The notes: a model not told the origin generated them from the sequence alone. DNA of 64,000 nucleotides from an uncultured bacterium (GCA_937905825.1 CALCXM010000081.1:152141-216140), one strand, 5' to 3'; numbered from the stretch's first letter, positions 25,320 through 34,240 are shown. Program-made: numbers and translations.

Positions 25320-26480
25320 CTACTCGGGAATCACGTGTCCGTTGCCCGTGGCTTCGAGCCAGTCATAGACGGAAGAGAGCGGAGTCACGAGGCCCATGTG
25401 CGGAATGACGGTAGGACGCAGGTTTCCATGGGTGTAGATCTTCGAGAAGATGCCGAGCAGTTCGTGGCTGCTCGAAGCAAAGATCCCACCACCGGAGTTT
25501 CCGATGTAGGTGGGGGCGTTGATCATCCAATAACGATTCCCTTCGACTTCGTGATGAGTGTCCGCGATTTCGCCAAACGTCGGGATCGGGTCGTTGCCGA
25601 GCGGACAGCCCACCGCGTAGATCGTCGAGAAGACGGCGAGTCCATCGAGTTGTTGACGGCCTGGCAACTTGGCGCCGTTCTCGAAGGGCGAGTTGCTTTC
25701 CATGACGAGCAGCGCTGAGTCCAAGTTCGCGTCGTAACCGACCAAGCTGGCCCACTCCCGCCGGCGATTGCCCTCGGTGTCGTAAACGTAGACCTGAACG
25801 AGTTCGGAGTGATCCGCTGGGTCTTGGATGATGTCGCGCACCACATGCCAGGCCGTCAGAAGGTGTGTGCGGAAGTTGCCTGGATCCAACTCGACGGAAC
25901 GGAGCAGCACACCACTACCCACCGTCGAATCGTCGGAGATCTGAACCGTGGGACCCATGAGGTCTCTCCACATTTGATTGATGTCGCGAGTGTTGTTTTC
26001 GGCCTTGTCAACGGACAAGCGCAAGTGGTCGAAGCTGTCCTTGTTGGTAGCCGCGATTCTGGCCGTGGCGTTCAAGGTCTGGCTGACATCGTTCCAGCGG
26101 CTTTCGATGTTGCGATTCATGTCGGCGAAGCGCTCGCCCAGGGTTTTCCCCATCCAGGTCGTTTGGCGTTGTTCGACGTTGGCCAGTTCAAGCGTTTGCT
26201 GCTGGAGCTGGGCCTGGGTCCCGCTGAGCTTGCTGGACAGGTCAGTGAGTTGCTGCTCCAGCAGAGATTGCTGGGAGCGATCGACGTCGACCTTGGCCAG
26301 GGCTTCCCGCGAGCTCGCGAGTTCCTGTTGGAGCGTGCTTAGCTCCCGAGTGACCCGCGAGAGGGTCGCGGCTTGAGACCGCGCGGCTTCTTCGGTGCGG
26401 GCGACCATAGGCTTGACCCAGGTGACGCCCATGGCGCCGGCGAGGCCTACGATTGATAGAGAGAGGAGCCACTTGCTCAT
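25320..26480 (-). CDS. Membrane-anchored trypsin-like serine protease with coiled coil
   Basis: A 386-residue protein. An N-terminal hydrophobic segment (LLSLSIVGLAGAMGVTWV, residues 5-22) anchors or exports it. Residues 30-110 are a heptad-rich coiled coil (TRELSTLQQELASSREAL and neighbours). The C-terminal half is a trypsin-like protease with catalytic His212 (TAWHVV), Asp254 (NLDSALL) and Ser329 (GNSGGG). This is the layout of envelope-stress proteases, but no PDZ domain is visible. The start at 26480 was chosen because it opens directly into the anchor segment. The gene is monocistronic. Confidence 0.88.
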   Translation of the reverse strand: MSKWLLSLSIVGLAGAMGVTWVKPMVARTEEAARSQAATLSRVTRELSTLQQELASSREALAKVDVDRSQQSLLEQQLTDLSSKLSGTQAQLQQQTLELANVEQRQTTWMGKTLGERFADMNRNIESRWNDVSQTLNATARIAATNKDSFDHLRLSVDKAENNTRDINQMWRDLMGPTVQISDDSTVGSGVLLRSVELDPGNFRTHLLTAWHVVRDIIQDPADHSELVQVYVYDTEGNRRREWASLVGYDANLDSALLVMESNSPFENGAKLPGRQQLDGLAVFSTIYAVGCPLGNDPIPTFGEIADTHHEVEGNRYWMINAPTYIGNSGGGIFASSSHELLGIFSKIYTHGNLRPTVIPHMGLVTPLSSVYDWLEATGNGHVIPE

Positions 26481-26574
26481 AGAATCTGTCCGATAGATGA
26501 AGGGGGACGGGCCCCCCGGGGTCCGCGACTTCCCAGTTATCGGACGCCGCAGGAGGCCGAGTGGAGCCCCCCTC

Positions 26575-26660
26575 TTTTCCACAGCTAGGCCCATTTCTCC
26601 AGCGGGCGTAAGTGCCCTTTAATCCAGTGGTTGGGTCAACGCTCCACGGGCTTTTCCACA
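26575..26660 (+). repeat. Two TTTTCCACA DnaA-box-like nonamers
   Basis: The nonamer TTTTCCACA occurs at 26575-26583 and 26652-26660, in the same orientation, in the 235-base gap between the protease and HEAT/cyclophilin genes. It differs by one base from the DnaA box TTATCCACA. One copy is part of a hairpin arm. There is no A/T-rich unwinding region and no dnaA or dnaN gene nearby, so an origin is unlikely. Confidence 0.3.
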
Positions 26661-26682
26661 ATGTGAAAAAGCCCCTGTGGAG
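26642..26682 (-). terminator. Hairpin terminator after HEAT/cyclophilin gene
   Basis: CTCCAC-GGGCTTTTCCAC pairs with GTGAAAAAGCCC-(CT)-GTGGAG; on the minus strand the single mismatch becomes a G-U pair. It begins 34 bases past the stop of the leftward gene at 26716. One arm contains TTTTCCACA, and the same nonamer occurs again at 26575-26583. Confidence 0.5.
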
Positions 26683-26715
26683 ACCCTGTGGAGAGCTTTG
26701 GGGTGAATGCCCCGG

Positions 26716-28845
26716 TCACTCGCCCAGGACGGTCACCCGGCGGATCCGGGTGCCTTCCATGATCTTGTCGAGGGTCCGGCCGTCCTCCAGGTTCAGCATG
26801 CCGAAGAGCGTGTAGCGCCCGTCGAGGTGCGGGGTGGCCATCTGAGTCACGAACCACTGGCTGCCAGCACTGTCCGGGTCGGCGTTGCGGGGCATGCCGA
26901 GGCTACCTCGCAGATAGGGGAGTTCGCTGTACTCAGCGCGCAGGGGTTCATGGTCTTCGCGCCAGCTCAAACCTCCGTTGCCGTCCCCGCGGTGGTCGCC
27001 GCCTTGCACCACGAATCCCGAGACGACGCGGTGGATGCTCAGCCCGTCGTAGTGTCCACTTCTTGCGAGGGTCATGAAGTTGTGCACGTGAACCGGGGCC
27101 TGCGCGGGGAACAACTCAAACGTCATGTCCCCGGATTCTGTCGAGATGCGCACTCGGGGGTTGGTGCTCCGACGCTCGAGGGTTGGGACGGTTCCTTTGC
27201 GCGGGCTGTAGGCGAGCGGGGAGTTGCCGGGACGTCCGTAGTTCTTCACCAGGAATCCGTGGGCGAGCTCTTGGATGTAGGGGCGGTTCGAGGTCAAGCC
27301 CTTGCGCAGAATCCGTTGAGCCTCGGCGTTGGGTGGCAGGCCGCCTGCGATATCGAGGATCTCCATCTTGATCTCGTCCGAGTTCTCGCCGACGCTGCCG
27401 TCATAGCAGGCTTCCAAGTAGGAGAGGTCCTCGTTGTTCGGACCTTCCTTGAGGGCCAGGGTGGCACCCAGCCGGATGCCGTTGTCCGCGTGTGCCAGGA
27501 GCAGGCGGGCCCGCGAACGGCCACCTTGATCCAGGGTCTGGCCATAGGCTACCGCAGCGTTGTAGGCGACGTAGGGATCGCCATCCTCAATCAACAAGTC
27601 CAACAGAGCAGCCGCCAGTTCAGGGCTAAGGTACTGGCAGGACTGCGCGACGGCCTTGCGAACGATGGGGCTGCGGTGCTTCAAGTAGTCCTCGTTCTTG
27701 AGCGTTGGCAGGAACTCATCACCGCCGAGTTGGGCAAGCGCCACCAAGGCATGGGCCGTGAGGGCTGGGTCGCTGTTGCGCAGATAGCGCCCCAAGGTTG
27801 ACTCGATCATGAGCTTGTCGTCCCTGGCTGCCGTGCCGAGGGCATCTATGCAGGCGAGCTTGACGTGCAGGTTCTCATGGGTGGCGAGTACTTGCTCGAG
27901 CGCCACTCGGGATGCGCCCGCCTTTGAATTGAGCAACCCGTTGGCTGCAGCCACAGCGACTTGCCAGTTGCCATCGTTCAGGCATTCACGCAGTGCTTCG
28001 AGCTCTTCCTTGCGAGGCTGCTTTAGCTTGGCCAAACCCCTGGTTGCGAAGATGCGTGCTTCGACGGAGCTCTCGGCCCGGCACCACAGGTAGTAGACGT
28101 CACGACCCAACTCTGACCCGCGCCTTGAGAGCGAGAAGAGCGCGGACCAAACCACTTCGAGCTGCTCCTTCTGCATCTTCTGCGCGGAGGCTTCGTCGAG
28201 TTGCCAGCGATCCATCAGCATGGCCACCGGTGCCCGTGATGCTAGGTTCGCCAGACGGTTGTCGACTACGGCGGCGTCGGGGTCCGACGTGTTCCAGTCC
28301 CAGGCAGCGCGGGCGGCCTTGATGCGCACGAGGGGTGAGGGGTGGTCCGTGGCGTACATGACTTCCTTGCGCAGGGCTTTGTCTTCAAAACGCCCGGCTG
28401 CTTCCACCACGAGTGCGCAGACCTGGGGATCCTCACCGTCCCAGTTGGCCATGAAGCGCTTGAGATCCGGTGCGGACGCTGGATCGGCCCGCAGTCCCAG
28501 CCCGAAGGCTGCCAGCCCGCGCACTTCCGGGGAGCTATCGGCTAGGGCTGTGATCAGGGAGCGCGTGACACCCTGCTTGTGTTCGGGATAGGGGAAGCGT
28601 CCCAGGGCGCGAACCGCTGCCATGCGCACTTCTAGCTCCACATCCAGCGCGTACGCGCCCAGCTCGTCTTGGGGGTCCGCCCGTCGGTTCTCCAGGACGA
28701 GGATCCGATTGAGGGCCACAAGCCCCTGATCCACCGGGGTCGGCTCCGCGGGCGCAGGTTCGGTGGGTTCGCTGGGACCGGTAGCGCAGCCCCACCCCAG
28801 GGCGGTAGCGAGGGCGACAATTCGGAGCTTGTGAATGAGCATCAT
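26716..28845 (-). CDS. HEAT-repeat lipoprotein with C-terminal cyclophilin domain
   Basis: A 709-residue lipoprotein. The signal (RIVALATALGWGC) ends at a lipobox Cys about 20 residues in. Residues 50-550 are tandem alpha-helical HEAT-type repeats (units such as EVRGLAAFGLGLRADPASAP and LVRIKAARAAW). The last 150 residues are a cyclophilin peptidyl-prolyl isomerase: MTFELFPAQAPVHVHNFMTLA, YDGLSIHRVVSGFVVQGGD, GSLGMPRNADPDSAGSQWFV and the end YTLFGMLN. It probably acts on proteins in the envelope, with the repeats as a binding scaffold. Two adjacent ATGs (28845, 28842) could start it; the ribosome-binding site is weak. Confidence 0.9.
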   Translation of the reverse strand: MMLIHKLRIVALATALGWGCATGPSEPTEPAPAEPTPVDQGLVALNRILVLENRRADPQDELGAYALDVELEVRMAAVRALGRFPYPEHKQGVTRSLITALADSSPEVRGLAAFGLGLRADPASAPDLKRFMANWDGEDPQVCALVVEAAGRFEDKALRKEVMYATDHPSPLVRIKAARAAWDWNTSDPDAAVVDNRLANLASRAPVAMLMDRWQLDEASAQKMQKEQLEVVWSALFSLSRRGSELGRDVYYLWCRAESSVEARIFATRGLAKLKQPRKEELEALRECLNDGNWQVAVAAANGLLNSKAGASRVALEQVLATHENLHVKLACIDALGTAARDDKLMIESTLGRYLRNSDPALTAHALVALAQLGGDEFLPTLKNEDYLKHRSPIVRKAVAQSCQYLSPELAAALLDLLIEDGDPYVAYNAAVAYGQTLDQGGRSRARLLLAHADNGIRLGATLALKEGPNNEDLSYLEACYDGSVGENSDEIKMEILDIAGGLPPNAEAQRILRKGLTSNRPYIQELAHGFLVKNYGRPGNSPLAYSPRKGTVPTLERRSTNPRVRISTESGDMTFELFPAQAPVHVHNFMTLARSGHYDGLSIHRVVSGFVVQGGDHRGDGNGGLSWREDHEPLRAEYSELPYLRGSLGMPRNADPDSAGSQWFVTQMATPHLDGRYTLFGMLNLEDGRTLDKIMEGTRIRRVTVLGE

Positions 28846-28976
28846 GGACTTGGTGGGAACAACTGGGCTTCGCGGGGTGTTTGTCCTCCCCCGACCTGGC
28901 GTATCATGACCCATTCCATGGGCGCCTGCTATCGAACCTCGTAGAGAGTCCAGTTTCACCGACCCGTCCGACCGTC

Positions 28977-30236
28977 ATGCCCATCAGCGAAATCCCCGAA
29001 ATCCTCGACGAACTACGCCAAGGTCGCATGATCATCCTGGTGGATGATCCCGATCGAGAAAACGAGGGGGACATCGCGATGCTGGCAGAGTTCGCGACTC
29101 CGCATGCGATCAACTTCATGGCCACGCAAGGCCGCGGCTTGATCTGCCTGCCCATGGCCGAGGATATCTGCGACGAGTTGGAGCTCGAGCCGCAAGTGGC
29201 CAACAACACCAGCAGCATGGGAACGGGCTTCACTGTCTCGATCGAAGCGAAGGAAGGGGTGACCACGGGAATCAGCGCCGCGGATCGCTCCCACACGATT
29301 CTGACCGCGGTGAACCCGGCCTGCCGTCCCTCGGACCTCGCCCGTCCCGGGCACATCTTTCCCCTGCGCGCAAAGAGCGGGGGCACCCTGGTGCGCGGTG
29401 GCCAGACCGAGGGAATCGTCGACCTCGCGAAACTGTGCGGAGCACGCCCGGCCGGTGTGATCTGCGAGGTGATGAACGAAGACGGGACCATGGCGCGCAT
29501 GGGAGACCTCGAGGTCTTCGCCCAAAAGCACAAGCTCAAGATCTGCACGATCGAGGCGATCATCGCTTACCGCCGCCTGAATGAGCGCCTGGTGGAGCCC
29601 CTCGAGCTGGGGGTGCCAATGCCCACCCGCTTCGGGGAGTTCAACGCCCACATGTTCCGCTCAGCTCTGGATGGTAAAGAGCACGTGGTGCTCACCCGCG
29701 GGTTGGTCGGGCCCGGGCTGGATGGTCCCTGGAACGCGGTGGAGGAGCCCGTGCATGTGCGCGTGCACTCGGAATGCCTGACCGGAGACGTGCTGCACTC
29801 CCTGCGCTGCGATTGCGGGCCCCAGCTCGACAAGGCCATGGAGATCCTCGGCAAGGAGGAGCGCGCGGCCCTCGTTTATATGCGCCAGGAGGGCCGAGGC
29901 ATCGGTTTGGCCAACAAACTGAAGGCTTATGTCCTCCAGGACCAAGGCATGGACACCGTCGAGGCCAATCAGGCCCTGGGATTCCCCCCGGACCTGCGCG
30001 AGTACGGAATTGGGGCTCAAATCCTCCACTACCTGGGCGTTCGGAAGATGCGGTTGCTCACAAACAACCCCAAGAAAATCGCGGGCCTGCACGGCTATGG
30101 CCTGGAATTGATCGACCAGATCCCCTTGTCGATTGCTCCTAATTCAATCAACGACAAGTACTTAAGGACGAAGCGTGACAAGCTCGGGCACACCTTTGGC
30201 ATCCCGGATGATGGGCAGAAGGCAGAGAACGCTTAG
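28977..30236 (+). CDS. ribBA: Bifunctional DHBP synthase / GTP cyclohydrolase II
   Basis: A 419-residue RibBA. The N-terminal RibB half makes the four-carbon unit of riboflavin from ribulose 5-phosphate (motif DDPDRENEGD, and later RPGHIFPLRA). The C-terminal RibA half opens GTP (ring motif VHSECLTGDVLHSLRCDCGPQ with three zinc Cys, then RQEGRGIGLANKLKAY). The start at 28977 gives the normal RibB length; the open frame upstream is unlikely to be coding. I looked for an FMN riboswitch upstream and see none. Confidence 0.97.
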   Translation: MPISEIPEILDELRQGRMIILVDDPDRENEGDIAMLAEFATPHAINFMATQGRGLICLPMAEDICDELELEPQVANNTSSMGTGFTVSIEAKEGVTTGISAADRSHTILTAVNPACRPSDLARPGHIFPLRAKSGGTLVRGGQTEGIVDLAKLCGARPAGVICEVMNEDGTMARMGDLEVFAQKHKLKICTIEAIIAYRRLNERLVEPLELGVPMPTRFGEFNAHMFRSALDGKEHVVLTRGLVGPGLDGPWNAVEEPVHVRVHSECLTGDVLHSLRCDCGPQLDKAMEILGKEERAALVYMRQEGRGIGLANKLKAYVLQDQGMDTVEANQALGFPPDLREYGIGAQILHYLGVRKMRLLTNNPKKIAGLHGYGLELIDQIPLSIAPNSINDKYLRTKRDKLGHTFGIPDDGQKAENA

Positions 30237-30280
30237 ATAGTCGGGAAGAACCCCCAGGGTCAGGGCGTCCCTCGGTGGCC

Positions 30281-30880
30281 ATGGGAACACTATCGATGAT
30301 GACCGCAAGAACCCAAGACACCCGACTGGTAGAGAAGACCCTCTCTGGGGATCAGCGGGCCTTTGAAGAGCTTGTGGAGCGCTACCAGAGCCGCTTATTC
30401 GCTCTCGCCCGCCAGTACACCCGGACCGCGATGGACGTGGAGGACATTGTCCAAGACACGTTCCTCAAGGCCTACCGCAAGCTGGACAGCTTCGATCACC
30501 GCTCCTCGTTCTACACCTGGATCTACCGCATCGCCACGAACACGATCCTGGACATGCTCAAGCGCCGGGGGCGTTCCCCAGTTCAGAGTGTGGAGGATCC
30601 CGAGCTTCTCGGAGATGTGACTCCCGTGGACGCCCCCTCCCCTTCGATGGGAATGGAAGAGCGCGAGATCTCGGAGATCACCATGGAGGTCCTGGGCCAC
30701 TTGCCCGACATCTTCCGGGTGGTCTTGGTCATGCGCGAATACGACGGGCTCCCCTACCAGGAGATCGCCAACACCCTTGGCCTCTCCATCGGCACGGTTG
30801 AATCGCGGCTCTTCCGCGCACGTGCCCGCTTCAAAGACAAATTGCTATCGCTCTACCCCGAGTACGGGCAGGAGGCTTAG
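30281..30880 (+). CDS. ECF-family RNA polymerase sigma factor
   Basis: An ECF sigma factor of about 199 residues, depending on start. Region 2 includes FEELVERYQSRLFALARQYT and the DVEDIVQDTFLKAYRKLDSF / FYTWIYRIATNTILD core. Region 4 has LPYQEIANTLGLSIGTVESRLFRAR. The start is uncertain (GTG 30275, ATG 30281, 30296 or 30299; none has a strong ribosome-binding site). It is followed after 6 bases by a zinc anti-sigma gene, the standard ECF pair, and heads an apparent five-gene unit that ends with GspL/GspM-like proteins. Confidence 0.93.
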   Translation: MGTLSMMTARTQDTRLVEKTLSGDQRAFEELVERYQSRLFALARQYTRTAMDVEDIVQDTFLKAYRKLDSFDHRSSFYTWIYRIATNTILDMLKRRGRSPVQSVEDPELLGDVTPVDAPSPSMGMEEREISEITMEVLGHLPDIFRVVLVMREYDGLPYQEIANTLGLSIGTVESRLFRARARFKDKLLSLYPEYGQEA

Positions 30881-30886
30881 GCACTC

Positions 30887-31486
30887 ATGACGAACGGAAA
30901 AATGGACTGCATAGAGGCTCTACCGCTGATCGCCAGCTACCACGATGAGGAACTGAGCGAAGCCCAGGCATCTCCCCTGCGCCAGCACCTGATGGATTGC
31001 CCCGCTTGCCGCAAGGCTCTCGCCGGGCAGAAGTCCTTCAAGCGCTGGTTCCCGACCACGACTGAAGCGGTCGAAATCCCCCCCGGATTCGCACAACGTG
31101 TGGCCCGCCGTGCTTTTGCCGGCGACATGGGTTCCGAGTCCCCAGAGGAGGCTCAGCCTGCGATGGCCGAGGCTGAAGGAGCGCAAACTCCGATCTTCTC
31201 CTTCGTCCTGTGGGCGACGGCCACGGCTGCCGGTTTGCTGCTCGTCATCTCGGGCATGTTGTTCCAGTCCCACGTTGGTCAAGGGGACAACTTGCACGCT
31301 GATGGTCACCACTTGACCAAGGCGCAACTCTTGGAGCGCGCCGGTTTGCTCTCTGACCCAGCCGGCGCCACGGAGTTTGACGCGACGCCCCTAGAGGACA
31401 TGTCGGACATCAGCACCAAACGCACCGATCCCGAGCAAGCTCCCGGAGGCCGGCAGGGAAGTTCCGTTCAGAAGAGCGACCAGTGA
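30887..31486 (+). CDS. Zinc-finger transmembrane anti-sigma factor
   Basis: A 199-residue protein. The ZAS signature H-x3-C-x2-C is at His34, Cys38 and Cys41. Residues 100-120 form one membrane helix (FVLWATATAAGLLLVISGMLF), and the last 70 residues are periplasmic and hydrophilic. Such proteins hold the partner ECF sigma inactive at the membrane until a signal releases it. The partner is the sigma gene six bases upstream. Its stop overlaps the next GTG start by four bases. Confidence 0.92.
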   Translation: MTNGKMDCIEALPLIASYHDEELSEAQASPLRQHLMDCPACRKALAGQKSFKRWFPTTTEAVEIPPGFAQRVARRAFAGDMGSESPEEAQPAMAEAEGAQTPIFSFVLWATATAAGLLLVISGMLFQSHVGQGDNLHADGHHLTKAQLLERAGLLSDPAGATEFDATPLEDMSDISTKRTDPEQAPGGRQGSSVQKSDQ

Positions 31487-31863
31487 ACTCCATTCGGCTC
31501 TGGATCGTCCTGTTGTCCCTAGTCACCTTCCTGTGTGGTTTGGGAACAGGACTGTTCGTGGCCGAGCGCGAGGCCCGCGCCGCCTCCCTCAAAAAGGATT
31601 ACGGGGAGTTTGAGCGCTCCTTCGTTACTGTATTTGAGTTGGATACCGAGCGTCAGCAAGTCCTTGCGGGGCTCCTGGAGCTCTACAATCGCGACACACA
31701 AACGATCAAAGATCAGTACGCTGCCCAGAACCGTCACGAGATGGAGCCGCAACTCCGGCGCCTGGGCCTAGAGTACCGATCCGTCCTACGAAACCGCCTT
31801 CTTCCCGCCTCTCAACGTCCCAAGTTCGATCGCTTGATGGCGTCCAAAGTCGAAAACCTCTGA
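31483..31863 (+). CDS. Small membrane-anchored Spy/CpxP-like protein
   Basis: A 126-residue protein starting at GTG 31483 that overlaps the anti-sigma stop by four bases. Residues 5-25 are a membrane helix or uncleaved signal (LWIVLLSLVTFLCGLGTGLF). The rest is helical and charged, ending LPASQRPKFDRLM, which resembles the end of Spy/CpxP/heavy-metal-sensor proteins. These bind unfolded proteins or metals in the periplasm and often feed envelope-stress systems. With a sigma/anti-sigma pair next to it, a sensing role is plausible. Confidence 0.65.
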   Translation: MNSIRLWIVLLSLVTFLCGLGTGLFVAEREARAASLKKDYGEFERSFVTVFELDTERQQVLAGLLELYNRDTQTIKDQYAAQNRHEMEPQLRRLGLEYRSVLRNRLLPASQRPKFDRLMASKVENL

Positions 31864-31872
31864 GTCTGACCT

Positions 31873-33591
31873 ATGGCCAAAGCCTGTGGATTACGAATTG
31901 GCCCGCGCCGTTTCGAACTAGTCGTCATCGACGGCAGTCCGAAGAAGCCAAAGGTCTTGAGCACCCTCGCCGGTGAATTTCCGCCCGACGCCGAAGACCC
32001 CATCGGAGCGGCGGCCTTCGCTTTGAAGGCCGCGATCAAGGCCCATCGCATTCCGATGGACAACGTCAGCGTCGCGATCGAATCCCGTTCAGCCGCGTTC
32101 CGCAGGGTCACCTTGCCCGTGACCGGGGAAGCGAAGATCGAGGAGGTGTTGAAGTTCGAGGTGGAGTCGCAGCTGCCTCAGTTCAACATCGACGAGGTGG
32201 TCGTCGACTTCCACGTGATGGATGCGGTGGATGATTCTTCGCACCTGATGGTGATGGCGGTCCCGAAGCAGGAGATCATCGACACCTTGGAGCTCTGCCA
32301 ACAGGCAGGCTTCGAGCCCCTGGAGATCGAGCTTGAAGCCAGCGCTCTCATCAACTCCGCAGCAGACGGTGATCTGTGTGGACCCGAAGAAGCCGTTGTG
32401 CTCGTGCACGTGGGCGAGGAGTCCTCGGCGGTCGCCGTCTTGGACGGCGGCAAGGTTCGCGAAATGCGCATCGTGCAAACGGGCGCGCTCTCCTACACGC
32501 CCCACGGCACACCGCCCCCCGCTGAGGGCGATGTCGAAGGCTCTGAGCCCGAGGGGCCCCAGCCGATCGAGCGCGCCGAGGAAGTGATCGACCGCCTGCG
32601 CCGAGAATTAGCACGAACTGTTTCCGGCGCGCGCACCACACACGAGATCACCACGATCCATGTTTGCGGTTTCGAGCTGAAGGGACTCGATAAGCAACAA
32701 GTGCTAGGGCTGCCCGTTGTGTTCATGTCCGGCTACGCAATCGAGGGCTTTGAAGGGGACGTTCACGAGGAGTACCGCTCGGCTGCAGTCGCCTTTGGTA
32801 CGGCTCTGCGTCAAATTGGCGGCGGGCTGATGCCCGCGCGCTTGCGCCGCGAAGAATTGAAGTTCTCCGGCGCCCTGGAACGCGTGGAGTTGCCGCTCGC
32901 GGTGATGTGCCTACTGATCACGACCTTCCTGGGCGTGTGGTTCATGTTCCAGGGCAAGGAGCGCGAGTCCATCAATGGCGACTTGTACTTCCTGCTGAAA
33001 TCGTCCGCCAACTACATGATTGGCGACCCCAAGAAAGGACAGGCGGGGAACCTGGAGTACCCACCCGAAGAAATCGTCAAGTACGTCAACTCGAGCATCG
33101 GGCTCGGTGGTGGCGGAGCCGCTGACTCGATTCGTGTGGACCCTCAACGGTCCCGCTACGAGCAGTTGGACTACCTCAAGCGTCTGCTCCAGATAGAGCA
33201 GACCAAGCTGCAAAAGCGCTTGGGCAATGACGCCGAAGTCTCGCAGCCGCAATCTGCTCTCAAGGGATTGACCCTGGTGCTCGATCAGCTCGCGCACAAA
33301 GACAAGCCTTACGGTCGCGTCTCGATGCGCAACTTGACCTCTAGCTATCAGAACTCAGCGAGAGACGGGGACTTCATCGAAGTCGGTCTGCGCATCTGCT
33401 TCTTCGCGGACAACTCCACCCAAGCCACGGAGAACTACGAACGCTTGTTCAAGGACATCAAGGCATTGCCTTGGTACAAGGACATTATCGCGGGAAGCAG
33501 TGAACCGATCACCGGCAACGAGTCCGGTATCTACCTGCCCAACCTGAAGATCCTCCTGAATCCCACGAAAGCCGGAGAGCCTCAGTCATGA
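31873..33591 (+). CDS. GspL/PilM-like assembly-platform protein
   Basis: A 572-residue protein. Residues 1-310 have the actin-like PilM/GspL cytoplasmic fold (CGLRIGPRRFELVVIDGS, EVLKFEVESQLPQFNIDEV, VVLVHVGEESSAVAVLDGG). A single membrane helix near residue 345 (PLAVMCLLITTFLGVWFMF) follows, and the remaining 200 residues are periplasmic. This is the layout of GspL from type II secretion, or a PilM fused to a PilN-like part. It lies downstream of an ECF sigma unit and directly before a GspM-like gene. No other secretion or pilus gene is in the window. Confidence 0.75.
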   Translation: MAKACGLRIGPRRFELVVIDGSPKKPKVLSTLAGEFPPDAEDPIGAAAFALKAAIKAHRIPMDNVSVAIESRSAAFRRVTLPVTGEAKIEEVLKFEVESQLPQFNIDEVVVDFHVMDAVDDSSHLMVMAVPKQEIIDTLELCQQAGFEPLEIELEASALINSAADGDLCGPEEAVVLVHVGEESSAVAVLDGGKVREMRIVQTGALSYTPHGTPPPAEGDVEGSEPEGPQPIERAEEVIDRLRRELARTVSGARTTHEITTIHVCGFELKGLDKQQVLGLPVVFMSGYAIEGFEGDVHEEYRSAAVAFGTALRQIGGGLMPARLRREELKFSGALERVELPLAVMCLLITTFLGVWFMFQGKERESINGDLYFLLKSSANYMIGDPKKGQAGNLEYPPEEIVKYVNSSIGLGGGGAADSIRVDPQRSRYEQLDYLKRLLQIEQTKLQKRLGNDAEVSQPQSALKGLTLVLDQLAHKDKPYGRVSMRNLTSSYQNSARDGDFIEVGLRICFFADNSTQATENYERLFKDIKALPWYKDIIAGSSEPITGNESGIYLPNLKILLNPTKAGEPQS

Positions 33592-34145
33592 AAGAATTCT
33601 TTGCAAACCTGACGCTCGCTCGTCTGATCATTCTGATCTCGATCCCCGGGTCGATCTATCTCGGTTGGGCGGGCTATGAGGGCCAGAATGAGCTGGAGGA
33701 GATGCGCAGGAACATGAGCATGCGTGTTCCGAACCTGCTCCGAGAGATCCAAGAGGTGGCCAAGCTGAACACGAAGCTCGAGAAGGACATCAAGGGCGAT
33801 CAGTACATTGGTAAGGACAGCCTGGAAAGCTATGTTCGCTACTGTGCGGGCCACCCTCAGGTTGGAATCGGCGAAGTGGCCTTCACTCCGGGCAGCGACC
33901 GTGGCCAGGGTGGCGTGATCGACAAGCGACTGACGATCCGGCCGAATGACGCCAAGCGTGCTTTTACCCACTCAGCGATCGCCGCCTTTGCCTATCGCCT
34001 CGAAGCCGATAGCAATCAGGTCAAGGTCACCAACATTCAGTACCGCCTATTGGGGAAGGGCATCAAGAACGATGACATCCCCGAGGACACCTGGACGTTC
34101 GACATCACGATCACGAACCGCGTCAAAGAGAGCGAGAATGGCTAA
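33588..34145 (+). CDS. GspM/PilO-like membrane protein
   Basis: A 185-residue protein with a short cytoplasmic start, one membrane helix (residues 9-26, LARLIILISIPGSIYLGW), a coiled-coil stretch (LEEMRRNMSMRVPNLLREIQ) and a C-terminal alpha/beta domain of the size of the ferredoxin-like domain in GspM/PilO. Its start overlaps the previous gene by four bases. GspL-GspM or PilN-PilO pairs form the inner-membrane platform of type II secretion and type IV pili. The similarity is structural pattern only. Confidence 0.65.
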   Translation: MKEFFANLTLARLIILISIPGSIYLGWAGYEGQNELEEMRRNMSMRVPNLLREIQEVAKLNTKLEKDIKGDQYIGKDSLESYVRYCAGHPQVGIGEVAFTPGSDRGQGGVIDKRLTIRPNDAKRAFTHSAIAAFAYRLEADSNQVKVTNIQYRLLGKGIKNDDIPEDTWTFDITITNRVKESENG

Positions 34146-34186
34146 GCCCGAGCCAGGCTTTCCGTTCGTCGGGTAGCTTGAATCAG

Positions 34187-34240
34187 AAAGCAAAGAGCGC
34201 GCGGTCCTCTTCAGGACCGCGCGCTCTTTGCTTTGACTTT
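34187..34240. terminator. Bidirectional hairpin terminator
   Basis: A perfect 22-bp stem (34187-34208 with 34213-34234; arms begin AAAGCAAAGAG and AGGACCGCG) with a CTTC loop, A-rich before and T-rich after (CTTTGACTTT). It lies between the rightward GspM-like gene and the leftward carB and can stop both. Confidence 0.85.

Noticed and set aside
26575..26660. Chromosome origin
   Set aside because: Only two DnaA-like boxes are present, with no A/T-rich stretch and no replication genes near.
28846..28976. FMN riboswitch before ribBA
   Set aside because: The conserved FMN-binding core sequences are absent and the gap is short.
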